64,000 bases of DNA from Knufia peltigerae (lineage: Eukaryota; Ascomycota; Eurotiomycetes; Chaetothyriales; Trichomeriaceae). How positions within the stretch are numbered: position 1 is the first letter of the stretch; each line of letters starts with the position of its first letter. This document shows positions 32,598 through 43,490 of this stretch, piece by piece. The notes beneath the pieces were generated by a model, which worked only from the letters and a program-made list of their open reading frames with translations, searched no databases and was not told where the DNA came from. Position numbers and translations under genes: made by a program. The stretch spans positions 62,001-126,000 of the forward strand of contig JAPDRN010000006.1 in the NCBI GenBank assembly GCA_030247855.1, in the 5' to 3' direction.

Positions 32598-34473
32598 TCA
32601 AGTCAGACTGTCGACGTGTTCGACACATATATATCTCCGAAATCCAGGGCGTGTCCTCACGGCGTCCTTGTCGGTAGTTGAAGTGTCATCGACCATTTGC
32701 ACATCGCCTTGCGTGGCATCATCTAGCTGACCTTGGGACCTGGTTCCAAGTGTGTCACAGCCATCGGTGCTGTCCTTCATATGTACATCATCAACGGTGT
32801 CGGTTTGGGACAAGGCGGCAACGGAAACGTCACCCTCGTTGGCACCTAATGCATGATCCGTCCCCTCTTCAGGTTGTAGGAGAACGGTGTATCCTTCAAT
32901 CTGACCCATGGGCTGAACTTTGTGGGCTGTGACGCAAAGGCCGAGCCATTTGGATGCCCGATCGAGGCGTGACAAGTCTTGGACGCGTGATTGTTTTCTG
33001 GTCCCATCGTCAGTTATTTAGGCTCGACGTCGTCCAGTTCGTGAAGAGCCCAGAGCGGTGCATGTTTGTGCTTAAGCATGTACATGTACGGGGCTCAGAT
33101 AGAAATGAGATTTCGAATCTGGCGGAAATCAGGACTCGTTACTTACATGATCGCACATAGCAGTTCCAGTGTCCACTGTGCCGGAACCAAACCCGTCCAC
33201 GTTACCACTTTGACGGATGCGCCGCGGGAGTCTGTCGTCGATTCTGACAAATCGGGAACCTGATAGCGGCTTAGGAACGGGTCGACGTTGTCCGTCGTCT
33301 GAACGCGGGGCGATGCGAGTGCGAGCATATCTACGAACTCGAAAAGGTCATGGATCGACTCTTGCGTTTCCTCAGCCGGTTTTAATCCTGGAAGCGTGGG
33401 CAACGAGGTGGTGAGCGTCGACGGGAATCGGACGCCTCGCAAGGTTTGTATCGTGGGCGAGAAGGACTGGATTGTCGGATGATGGGCGCTGATGGGTCGT
33501 TGGAGCCTTTCAGAGCCTATCAAGTGAAGTGAGCCTGCGGCCACTTTGGAGAGAGGTGTGTAGTGTGTGATATGTGTGTGTAGGTCAGCTTATGGTATAC
33601 CTTCTTTGAAGTTGAAGTCCGCAAAAAGCCAACAGAGGCTCCGATTCAACACATTCTTCGCGGCCCACACGAGTTTGTCGAAGCCCTTTTTCCCTCGGAG
33701 CATCGAGGGAAGTCTCAGGTTGTATTCGACGACTAACATCGTACGTCAGCAAGCAGTACAACTCTAAGAGTCTGGGTATGCCTGTTCGAAGGGATTTCAT
33801 AATCGCCCTTAAAGATTACGTCTGGCAAGTCGGCGGGTATAGTTCCAACGGACACACTCACCATATCTTGATTTGACGTGCTTGCGACCTCCGGATCGTA
33901 TTGGAACTCCTTGGAGACCGGCACGCTTGTAAACTTCTTGAGACAAGTCCAAGCGTAGTACCCCTGTATTCTGATGTTAATGGTTTTTCCTGCTTTGCCG
34001 GTTTGGGGGGAAGGCAGGTGTTAATTTCCGCTTACCTTGTCTCAGGGAAAAAACCTCATCCACTCCAGGCTGCCCTTCAGATAGCATGAGAATATTTCCT
34101 AGCGTGGCACCTCACGTCAGCTGAACCGATATAATTGGAAGCCACCAAGGTCGTTGAGCTAAAGCCAGGCTCACGGCTTACCTATCTTAATGTACTCGTT
34201 GAAAAAATCTCCTTGGAGCACATCCTCGAGTTTCATGATGACTTTTGCATACTCGGCATTGGCTGTGGAATCGTCAACCTCGCGCCATATGACATCATAT
34301 AGCTCTTCTGGTAAGGTTGCCGTGACTGTTTGGACGAATTCGACATTGCGAACAGTCCGCCATGGAGCCCTTTTCGCGGGGGCTTCCGAAGGTGAGATAT
34401 ACGGTGGGAGAGATCCAGATGTGACGTAGACCTTGGGAGAGGGTCCCTCGGGCTCTGGCAGGATTCCTGGCAT
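32598..34473 (-). CDS. Rpp40-type subunit of RNase P/MRP
   Basis: Six exons, 34473-34182, 34098-34036, 33963-33862, 33732-33601, 33543-33147 and 32997-32598, give 461 residues. All five introns are GT-AG; no single open frame shows the gene whole. Joined exons give a Ribonuc_P_40 pattern: LRLDLSQEVYKRAGLQGVP, RGKKGFDKLVWAAKNVL, SLCWLFADFNFKE and a C-terminal WTGLVPAQWTLELLCAI. The family binds the RNase P/MRP RNA complex that matures tRNA 5' ends and rRNA. The last ~70 residues are acidic and less conserved. The fifth donor overlaps a codon as AT/GTAAGT and the acceptor cag at 32998 restores frame. The longer open frame upstream of 34473 is not needed. Confidence 0.85.
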
Positions 34474-35099
34474 TTTCTTATTGATGGTGTTTCTGGATTT
34501 CCAAAAAATAAGGGTGGGTAAGTGAGGACCACATAGGGAGTAGTCAAACGGAGGACATGCAAGTAGGTCACACGAAACAAGAACAAGGCTGCGCTGGTAT
34601 AATGTGATCTTCACAGCCTTGTCTTGGCAAAAAACATATCCGGTCATTAGAAATCCACACGAGGGTAATTCTCGCGGGAAATCCCCTCCACCTCCCCTGC
34701 TACTGCCATACTGATTGGACACAGATGGATCTACCTCGTTTGTTGGCGTCGTACGAATACACTTGGTGACGCTGTTTCTTCCATGACGAGTCCTTGCTCC
34801 TCCGAGTCTCCCTTGATCAGCTTGTCTGGCAGATCCTCTGGCTGTTGTTAGGTGGACAATAGTGGAGGAAGTTGAAGTCGATCTGCGAGTTGTACTCACC
34901 ATCATGACCCAGATGTGACCATGGCGTGGAGACTTCTTGACAAGGTGTCTCGCAACCGGGTTTTGAACATTATTCACCCCGAGGCCCGAACAAGGGTTTC
35001 ACGCCCACAGGTATAAGACTGCGAAGATGTGAACGACCCAAGGCCAATGGCAAAGGGCCGGTCTTACCTTGCCCAAACCTTGCAACGACAAAGACAACA
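34474..35099. promoter_or_regulatory. Divergent intergenic region, Rpp40-like and FAD monooxygenase
   Basis: 626 bp holding both promoters. The Rpp40-side open frame extends into it but lacks a supported start. No other gene seen. Confidence 0.4.
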
Positions 35100-37020
35100 A
35101 TGACTTCCGAAGATCGATTCGATGTTTTGATCGCTGGCGGGGGGCCAGCAGGTCTGCTCATCGGTTTGGGCCTGGAACGGATGGGAATCCATGTATGCAT
35201 TATTGGTCGGTGGACATCCCTCTCTCTTTTGCAGACTGATGTTCTAATAACAACATGGGTAGAGCGTCTTGTCAAATCGGAAATTCCAATGTACGGTCGT
35301 GCGTGCACACTATATTCACGAAGTCTAGAATATCTCGATCAGTTCGAGCTTCTCGACGATATGACTCAAGAGGGCTTCATTGGGCGCGGATCCGTCAACT
35401 TCGACAAGAATGGAGTACGAAATGTGGACAGAGGATGGCACAAAATTTTCCATCATTCAAAGGACTCATACTTTTCTTGGCTGCTGAACTTGCGGTTGAA
35501 GTATTCCGAAGACATTATTCGCGACCATTTTATCAGGCAGGGTGGTACGTATCGCGATGGCCTAGAACTTACCAGTTTTGATCACGATGGGGAAACGACA
35601 ACTGAGTACCGTCAAGCTCATATCAAGGATATGCGCACGAACCAGAGTCATATCTACGAAAGGTGGGTACCTATGTTCAGATCATGATCTAGCACGCTGA
35701 GTTATCTGGCCATGAATAGCCGTTTCCTAGTCGGTGCAGACGGTGCCCGTTCTACCACACGCCGCTTGGCCAAGATCTCAACTCAGTCATATGGCTCGCC
35801 CACTCCCATCAAATGGGTCCGGATGGACGGCGTGGTCAAAACAGACATGCCGGACCACAGCCTCGGGTTCGCATCGCTCGAATCACCAACGCATGGCAAT
35901 GTCCTGTGGGTGGCTCTGGATCACGGCCGGTCACGTATCGGCTTCGCTCTGAACCCCGAGCTGCAGAAGAAGTATGGTGATTCGATGACTGAAGAGCAGG
36001 TTATGGCGGAAGCACGTGTAGCCATGAAGCCTTTCAAGGTGGAGTTCTCTCGTCTCGACTGGCACACCGTCTACGGGTGAGAGTTGCCCCTTCCCCCCCG
36101 TCTCAGGCGTGACGCCAGCTGACCATACACAACGCCACAGGATACGGCAAGAATTGACAGATCAGTACATCAAGAACCGTGTCGTCTTGGCTGGCGATGC
36201 ATGCCATATCCACTCTTCTGGCCTCGCACAGGGCATGAACACTGGCATCCACGATTCGCTCAACCTGTGCTGGAAACTTGCTGGCTACCTCAAGGGCTAT
36301 CTCAAGGCAGAGGTGCTGCAGACGTACGAAACCGAGAGACGCGCTGCGGCCAACACCTTGATCAATATCGATCGCATTGTGTCCGAATTGATAACAGGCA
36401 GAGTTCCGCCAGAGCTCGTGGTCAATGGTGGTGCGGCGGACCCTAATGCTCTCCTGACACGCTACTTTGAAGAGTCGATCCAGTTCAATATTGGCCTTGG
36501 AGTCGATTACGCTGCCAACATTCTAAACATGTACCCTACCGCTGGCACTGTCCAAGCGGGTCATCGGCTTCCGGACGTCCTGTTACACCGGCCCGGGCAC
36601 AGTGTCCCGACGCGGCTTTACGAAATGCTTCGATCTCGCGCCGAATTTTCGGTGTTGGTCTTCACGGGTAGGCCTTGGGTGACGAAAATGAAACCCACGG
36701 ACAACCTTGACTGTGTTCACCACGCCTTCGGAGATGCAGGGTCGAAATTGGTCAATTCTACTTTGATCCCGCTGAAGCAGATTACCATCGTGGCCGGTAG
36801 CGGCTCATCGGTCTTTGACCTACTAGGCAGACCGGCGTATGGACAGGCGTGTTACGATCAAAGCGAAGCCGCCTACAGCCGGTACGGGATCTCTGCGGAA
36901 GACGGAGCTATCGTCGTTGGTAGGCCCGACAGCCTCGTTGGCTTTGCGTGTCGATTTTCCGAGGCAGAGAAAGTTCTGCAGTATTTCAAAGCGCTAGAGC
37001 CTCAGACGCGTATCGTGTAA
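35100..37020 (+). CDS. FAD-dependent aromatic hydroxylase (phenol 2-monooxygenase type)
   Basis: Four exons, 35100-35205, 35263-35662, 35720-36076 and 36141-37020, give 580 residues. It is a group A flavoprotein that hydroxylates phenolic rings with NADPH and O2. Motifs: FAD-binding GGGPAGLLIG at the N terminus, DG motif VGADGARS, and GD motif VLAGDACHIHSSGLAQGMNTG, where family members usually have P and GG in place of SGLA. The C-terminal ~170 residues form the thioredoxin-like dimerisation domain (VLVFTGRPW, GAIVVGRPDSLVGF). Intron 1 has a weak donor (gtcggt), is 57 bp with no stop in frame, so retention would insert 19 residues. The Rossmann strand then reads VCIIERLVK when spliced. Substrate unknown. 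Confidence 0.9.
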
Positions 37021-37675
37021 ACTCTAGAAAGTACACTACACCCATAGTATTGCATCAAACCGGTATGCTTCCAGAATCCTCGCTCTCGCCGAATTCTCTA
37101 CCTGCACTATAACCTCGACCTTGTTAAGGTATATGAGACTGACCACATAGAAGTCGTGACCATGGGAACACCACTCTAGGAAAGCCCCGCATCCAGGAGA
37201 ACACGGCCTGCGATACTCCGCTGCTGTTGGTTCCAGGCACTCACAGTCGCTCCACCTTAGGCGAGAGGATCTGGAAACTCCATGTCAGCCACAACGTGTC
37301 GGCTTCGTTGAGCTCGTCCACTATTGCCGAGAATGTTGCAGGAGACTTGCTTTCTTTCTAGACGAAACAGGAAAAACAATGTCGAAGAGGGACCTGAGAC
37401 GACCAAACATTATCAGATCTTGTTCTACCCGATCATAAGATATTACCCAAACGATTATAGATAAGACAAATACCCCGTTTCGTTTCCAAAAGACACAGAA
37501 TCACTGGTACGGAGTGAAAGGGCTCATCCTCTGTAACTCGGTCTAGTCACTTTTATCACCTCGCTCGATTCAAAGTTCCCACTCTTGAGATTGTTCCTTG
37601 TCATCGCCATCGTCGTTGTTGTTTGTCTGCAGGTAAAATCTGAGAAAACCCGGCCCAAGGACCCCCCCCCAAAAA
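37021..37675. other. Intergenic, monooxygenase to GDPD gene
   Basis: 655 bp with the monooxygenase 3' end and the GDPD promoter. A C-rich run (CCCCCCCC) lies just before the GDPD start. A possible TACGGAGTG variant of the repeat is near 37508. Confidence 0.4.
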
Positions 37676-38554
37676 ATGTCGGAAAGACAAAATCCCCTAA
37701 GGATGACGCCCAAGAGCGTCCGCGCCGCTGGACATCGAGGCCACAGTGCCGGAGCGCCCGAGAACACACTGGCGGCGTTCCGCATGGCTCACGAAATCAT
37801 CAAAGGCGGCGGTCGGGGTGGTGCCGGTGAGAACGACCCGAACAACCTTGTGGTGACTTGCGAGACGGACCTGGCTTTGACACTGGACCACGAACTGATC
37901 CTCATTCACGACGAGACGGTCGACCGCACCACCGACGGGCACGGTCTCGTCCGGAACATGACGTACGCGGAAATCGCCTCCCTCGACGCAGGCAGCTGGT
38001 TCGACCCGTCGAGAAGGTTCAAGGGTGAACGAGTACCTCTACTACGAGAAGCGTTGCAACTCGCTCGCGAATTAGGAGGCAGCCTCGTCTTCCAGCTCGA
38101 GCTGAAAGTCTACGGACGGGACGACATCATTCTCCCCAAACTGAAAGCCCTGATCGACGAACTACAATGCGCCGACCTCTTGCAGTTTTCTTCGTTTGAT
38201 TTTGTCCAACTCCGCGCCGTCAAGAAGCTCATCCCGGACGTCCCGACCGTCGGCCTCTGTCATTCGAGACTGATTGACCCTGTGGCCGCGGCGAGGGATG
38301 CCGACCTGGACGCCTTCAACATCGAAATCTACCATTTCCCCACCAGCGGTGAACAAGTCCAGAAGCTCCACGAAGCAGGCTTCGCCGTCTTCTTGGCCGT
38401 CCTGCCTCTCGATCCGCTGGAGACCCTCAAGTCCTACGGATCCGACGTCGAGGCGCAGGTGGTTGAATGGGTCCGTCAGGGTCTCGTGGATCAGATTGTA
38501 AGCAATGATGTTTCCGAGATGGTCAGCATACGAAACAAAAGTTTACTGAACTAG
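37676..38554 (+). CDS. Glycerophosphodiester phosphodiesterase family protein
   Basis: A single-exon protein of 292 residues, the usual size for a soluble GDPD. It hydrolyses glycerophosphodiesters to glycerol-3-phosphate and an alcohol. Catalytic features are present: GHRG with the following PENT (residues 18-32), the metal-binding Glu and Asp in CETDLALT, His in LILIHDETVDRTTDGHG, and Glu in FQLELKVYG. The HRG and E-x-D pattern is intact, so activity is expected. No signal peptide; probably cytosolic. The ATG at 37676 follows an A-rich context. It lies in tandem 656 bp after the monooxygenase and convergent with the Zn2Cys6 gene. Confidence 0.92.
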   Translation: MSERQNPLRMTPKSVRAAGHRGHSAGAPENTLAAFRMAHEIIKGGGRGGAGENDPNNLVVTCETDLALTLDHELILIHDETVDRTTDGHGLVRNMTYAEIASLDAGSWFDPSRRFKGERVPLLREALQLARELGGSLVFQLELKVYGRDDIILPKLKALIDELQCADLLQFSSFDFVQLRAVKKLIPDVPTVGLCHSRLIDPVAAARDADLDAFNIEIYHFPTSGEQVQKLHEAGFAVFLAVLPLDPLETLKSYGSDVEAQVVEWVRQGLVDQIVSNDVSEMVSIRNKSLLN

Positions 38555-38792
38555 TCGTCTGAAATTCATGACTACTTCCACCTGTGGGCTTACGATGCCC
38601 CCAATAGTGCTGGAATTTTCCGAAGTATTTATTACAGTTCGTGTATGTTCTCGACAAAACCTTGACAACTACATATGAAAGATTGATCCAGGTTCTTCCC
38701 AAGACGATCCCAATTGATATAGATGCCTGATTTTGTACTGGACAGTCAACACCAAAGCTTTAAAAGCTAGTGTTCACTTGGACCGAACCTAT

Positions 38793-40703
38793 TTAGATGA
38801 GTGCCGGTGGAACGTTGAAAAATCGACAACAAAAGTACTTTGTCGTCACCCTCCTCTGTTCTGTCCTTTGCGCTTCGCTCAGAGCTTCCGCCAGGGACGC
38901 CACAAAATCGCTTCTACTCAATGGACTGCTCGTGGTCTCTCTGAGACGAGCCACGGCCCACCCCGTCTCTTCGGGCTGGGTATTTTCAATGGCAAACAGG
39001 AACAGCGGACGAACATATCCCGGGTTCAAAGCTCCGTTTTTGTTTCTCACATTCCAGTCACCTTCGATGACTTCTCGGATCTGGCGTAGAGCTGGGCCAG
39101 ATTCCGGCGACGGAAAGGGGGGATCTCCGAGTATACGCCTGAGAGCGACTGTCTCGATGGCATACGCGGCAGTACAAAGGCCAGCCACGGTGATGAGGGG
39201 TTCGGCTATGGTGCTGCGCAGGTCCTCTCGAAGCTGGCTCGGTTGGAAACGCAAGGGTCCCGGACGAGCGTCCCACAGCGTCGTCATGTCGTTCTTGAGG
39301 CGGATCGCAATGTCGGCAACTTCGGCTTGGTCTGACGGGGCGATTCGCGATCGGCGGTAGTGGCTCAGACCTTGGATCTGGTTCGAGATCCTCTGCAGTT
39401 CGAGGTAAAACGCAAACACCGGGGCGCTGATGATGTCGTACATAGCGTCTGCCGAATCCGCGTAGCGGTCCAGGATTGAAAGGCTCGGGACCAGAATGAT
39501 GTTGTTGCTGAGGAGACTGAACATAGTCTCGGACATGATGCCGCAACTCCCCACACGTTTCGTGGCGACGTGCAGGAATTGCAACCAGGTACAGATTCGC
39601 AAAGAGATCGGCGATATCTGTAGACTCCGCAACCACGCCCTCAGCCTCGTTTCGAATGCCTGGTTGAATCCGCAAAAGGCAGGCCCATCCTCGTTCGGCA
39701 AAATGACCTCGCATAGGCAGAGGAGGAAAGCGACGGCAAGGATGATGTCAAAATTGGTTTCGTCGTTGCCTACCATGGTCTGAAAATTCGCCACAGCTGC
39801 TTGATACTCTGATGTCGCGTTGGAGATGGGCAATCCGTTGATCAGGACTCGGTACAGATTTTGAGTGACGAGAATGGCCGTCGCTACCGTCAAGTCCTGA
39901 ACCGCCAATTGCGTGATGTGGATCTTGAGTCTTGTCCAATTGAGACGGTCAAAAGGTGAAATAAATGGGCAGTCGACTTCATCAATAAAGTACGAAAACG
40001 AGCGAGGTGGCTGCACGGATGCCCCGAGCCAGTCCAGGGTTGTGACCAAGTATATATCTAGCGAAGTGTTGTAAAATCGAGCATAAGGCGAGTCGGCATT
40101 GTTTAGATCAGTATCTTGACGATGGCTGACAGTTTGATGATGAGGGTTGTTTGTCGGCGCTGGAACCACAACAGACGCTGGATCTGCAGCTGTTGCTGCC
40201 TCTTCTGGGGTCTGAGCTGGTAGGAATGGTCCTGCGGAAGCACGTTCGGTAGACAGAAGCTGCTCGTTGCTTAAGAGGTCCGTGTGCTGAGCGGCCGGCG
40301 AAAGATTGGCGAGTGGTGGAGGAGAAGAATGAATCTGAGGTGGTTGATGAAATTCAGCTCCGTCTGATCCCGAATGAAGAGGCATAGGGGGAGGTGGTCC
40401 TTGCTTGTAAACGCATGATCTTTTCGATTTCGTGCATTTCTGACAACGTGGGCGCTGTTCGTCACATTTGATCTTCCGGGCTCTACACACTAAACATCCA
40501 GTCCGCACGCGACCTTGATTGCTGGGATTCGAGGTGAAGACGCTTCCCGGCCGTTGAAGGCATGTGGTAGTAGCTTCGCTCCCATCGGTGTTTGAAGTCG
40601 GGGACTTTGAAAATACCGCATCATCTGGTGACAAGTCCAACGGCGTAGTAGTGTCGCCAACGGCTGAAAAGGACGGGGCTTGATCGATTGTGGTCTCTGA
40701 CAT
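38793..40703 (-). CDS. Zn2Cys6 transcription factor, candidate regulator of the alpha-glucoside locus
   Basis: A single-exon protein of 636 residues. The binuclear zinc cluster is complete near residues 69-96 (CLVCRARKIKC then CQKCTKSKRSC), followed by a Pro-rich linker. The middle carries a fungal-specific regulatory region (VDCPFISPFDRLNW, VAFLLCLCEVILPNEDGPAFCG) of the Fungal_trans_2-like helical type. It is divergent, across 798 bp, from the sugar permease at 41502, and near the GH13 enzyme at 45410. In yeast MAL and Aspergillus amyR regions a Zn2Cys6 factor sits with a permease and an alpha-glucosidase. That this one regulates them is inference from position only. Confidence 0.86.
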   Translation of the reverse strand: MSETTIDQAPSFSAVGDTTTPLDLSPDDAVFSKSPTSNTDGSEATTTCLQRPGSVFTSNPSNQGRVRTGCLVCRARKIKCDEQRPRCQKCTKSKRSCVYKQGPPPPMPLHSGSDGAEFHQPPQIHSSPPPLANLSPAAQHTDLLSNEQLLSTERASAGPFLPAQTPEEAATAADPASVVVPAPTNNPHHQTVSHRQDTDLNNADSPYARFYNTSLDIYLVTTLDWLGASVQPPRSFSYFIDEVDCPFISPFDRLNWTRLKIHITQLAVQDLTVATAILVTQNLYRVLINGLPISNATSEYQAAVANFQTMVGNDETNFDIILAVAFLLCLCEVILPNEDGPAFCGFNQAFETRLRAWLRSLQISPISLRICTWLQFLHVATKRVGSCGIMSETMFSLLSNNIILVPSLSILDRYADSADAMYDIISAPVFAFYLELQRISNQIQGLSHYRRSRIAPSDQAEVADIAIRLKNDMTTLWDARPGPLRFQPSQLREDLRSTIAEPLITVAGLCTAAYAIETVALRRILGDPPFPSPESGPALRQIREVIEGDWNVRNKNGALNPGYVRPLFLFAIENTQPEETGWAVARLRETTSSPLSRSDFVASLAEALSEAQRTEQRRVTTKYFCCRFFNVPPALI

Positions 40704-41501
40704 CCTAGCTGGTGGGATAAGAGAGCATCATGGTTCAACGCAGCCCAACAGAAACTAGCACGAGAAGTCCCGCGGTTAATGTCCTTCAGACAAACATGAA
40801 ACCGTCCACTTCCGGTAGCCGGACTGTGCAGGCAAAGATCATGATCCAAAGGCAGATTGCATGGTCAACGTCTTCTGTGGGCTTGAAGTTGCACTTGATC
40901 CCAAAGAATGGAACGTGGGTGGAAGGAGGCAGGTCCCAGTGTTGCGAGATCGAAACCAAGAACGACGGCCATTCGGGTCGACGAGAAATAACGTCAAAGA
41001 TGGACGAGACAAAAGCCCGGAGACCAGTCAATCACTTACCACAATCATGCGATTACAAGTACCAGGAGACGTGAAGAGGTTTGGCTCGTTTCTAAGCCGA
41101 TCCCGCCCTTCTGGGGAGCTAGCTGCCGACAACCACGAGTAGTGTTGACCTCGGGTTCCAGGATCATGGCTGGTTCGGCAAAAGTGGGAACATCAGGGTC
41201 TTTTCGCTTATTGTGGATACTTCGCTCTGTACAGATTGAAGATGGAAGATCTTTCTGGCGACTCTCTTCCTTTGATACCGCGATTATGAATTGACCAATT
41301 ATTGATAGAAGTTACAACACGCCTCATTCCAGAGTTGGCATATACCAAGAAGGATGAGAAGATGAAGAAAAGGTATAACTTCAGGTCGTTTCGCACGGGA
41401 TTGACCCGCTGGAATGTCGAGATAATCACAACATCTTTTCTCAGCAAAGAACGGCCATTTCCAACAGATAAAGTGTATCAAATCATAGCAGTCTGGAAGC
41501 C
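40704..41501. promoter_or_regulatory. Divergent promoter region, Zn2Cys6 factor and sugar permease
   Basis: 798 bp between two divergent starts. Likely holds operator sites for the adjacent factor, but I cannot single one out by eye. No gene seen. Confidence 0.4.
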
Positions 41502-43291
41502 ATGGAGTCCAAAGACATTGTGACACAAAAGGACCCTCCTCATTTAGAGCTCGTGGCCGACGCCGAGGATGCAATCAGAGATGACCACCAGTTGAGTCTC
41601 CTCCAATCCGTCAAGCTTTATCCCAAAGCAATCGCCTGGAGCGCAGCACTGTCGGCCGCATCGATCATGGACGGCTATGATCTTCACGTCCCAGGCTTAT
41701 TGTACGCCGTACCGGCTTTCCAAAAGGCATACGGTCAACGGCGGTCGGACGGTAGCTACCAGATATCTGCTGCGTGGCAGTCTGGTCTGAACAACGGCTC
41801 AACCGTCGGACAACTCGGAGGTCTCTTCTTGGCTGGATACCTGACCGAAAGATTGGGCTTCCGAAAGACGCTCATGATCGCCTTGCTGGTGGCACCGTGT
41901 GTGATTTTGATTCAATTCTTTGCACCCAGCCTGGCGGTTCTTGAAGTCGGGCAGATTCTACTAGGTGAGCTGCCACCAAGTTCGGCCTCATTATCAGAAA
42001 CGAACCTTTTCGACTGATGTTGTTCTCAGGAGTACCTATGGGCATATTTCAGACCTCCACCATTGTGTACGCGGCGGAAGTCGCTCCCACATCGGTGAGG
42101 CCCATGCTCACCAGCTGGGCAAGCCAGATGTGGGTTGTCGGTCAAACACTGTGCGCGGTCGTAGCCCGCAGCGTTCTCAGTGTGCAAGGCTCCTGGGCTT
42201 ATCGCATTCCCTTTGCCGTTCAGTGAGTGTAGCTGGTCCCTTTTTCCGTCAGACCCTCGTATCTCCATACTCATACAATGTACTTTACAAAGATGGTTCT
42301 GGCCGATCCCTGTCTTCATCGCTGTTTTCTTGGCTCCAGAGTCTCCCTGGTGGCTGGTCCGCCAACATCGCCTTGAAGATGCAAAAAGGTCTCTCGCGCG
42401 ATTGACATCGAGAAGAGCCATAAACTTTGACATCGACAAGACTGTGAACTTGATGGTGCTTACAACAGAGCACGAACGTGAGGTGAATTCCGGTACTAGT
42501 TACGCAGCCTGTTTCAAAGGCACCGATTTGCGCAGGACCAGCATTGTCGTCGCCCTGTACACCATGCAGATCGCCGCAGGATCAACTTTGCGTGCTTACG
42601 CCACCTACTTTTTCGAGCAAGCTGGTTTGGCCTCGGATTGGTCTTTCAACATGTCCATCATTACATACAGCTTGAGTTTCATCGGAACTTGTCTCTCGGT
42701 ACGTCTGCATGTTCATTTTCTTCAAGTCATGACCATCAACTCTGGTATACTGACGAATAAATTCGCATGCGAAAGTGGCTCCTAATGCCTCATGTTGGCC
42801 GGCGGACCTTGTTCTTGTGGGGATTGACGATACTCAACATCATCTACTTCATCATTGGCGGGCTCGCGATCCCGTCAGGAAAATCTTCCTCCCTATCTTG
42901 GGGAATTGCTTCTTTGCTCGTCATCAATGGGTTCGTTGCATACGTTTGTATAGAGCCCATTGTTTTCGCGCTGGGGTCTGAAGTCCCATCTGTTCTGCTC
43001 CGAAGTAAGTCAGTCGCCTCGGGCCGGTTGATATACGCAGTCATCAACATTGCTGCCAATGTTGTGATGCCTTACATGATCAACCCCACGGCATGGAACT
43101 GGGGCGCAAAAAGCGCCTTCTTTTGGGGCGGCTTCGGGGTGTTGGCATTGGTATACTCGTACTTTTGCCTACCTGAAACAAAAGACAAGACATTTGCAGA
43201 ACTTGATGTACTGTTTGAGAAGAAGGTGTCCGCCAGAAAATTTGCAAAAACTCAGGTCCAACCATCTGAGGTTGCTGCGTGGGTACACTGA
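41502..43291 (+). CDS. MFS sugar transporter, maltose/alpha-glucoside permease type
   Basis: Four exons, 41502-41964, 42030-42222, 42293-42698 and 42776-43291, give 525 residues and twelve expected membrane helices. The sequence follows the fungal alpha-glucoside:H+ symporter group: SIMDGYDLHVPGLLYAVPAFQ in helix 1, RLGFRKT in the loop after helix 2, GVPMGIFQTSTIVYAAEVAP in helix 4, APESPWWLV after helix 6, and LPETKDKTFAELD at the end of helix 12. All junctions keep frame; the exon 2/3 joint restores QWFWPIPVF. It would import maltose or related glucosides at the plasma membrane for the cytosolic GH13 enzyme encoded 2.1 kb away. The exact sugar is inferred. Confidence 0.9.
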
Positions 43292-43490
43292 AATACAAAA
43301 CACAGGAGACACGAGGAACATTTCGGTTGACGGTTTTGTTGATATTTTACATAGCCACGGCAACATACCATGGAGACAAAGGCTTGATCTATAATGGCAT
43401 TAGGCAACGACCTATCGCGCCGGAAAGTGGACCTACGCAGGGAACGGTCAAAGGGCAGAGGGTTTACACGTATTCATTCTCCTCATCCTC

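Noticed and set aside
33733..33924. Small minus-strand frame beginning MPVSKEFQYDP
   Set aside because: It overlaps an Rpp40-like exon in another frame; the spliced frame gives the conserved LRLDLSQEVYKRAGLQG.
34474..34977. N-terminal extension of the Rpp40-like open frame
   Set aside because: The extension has no family resemblance, is in promoter-like DNA, and the ATG at 34473 gives a sensible start.
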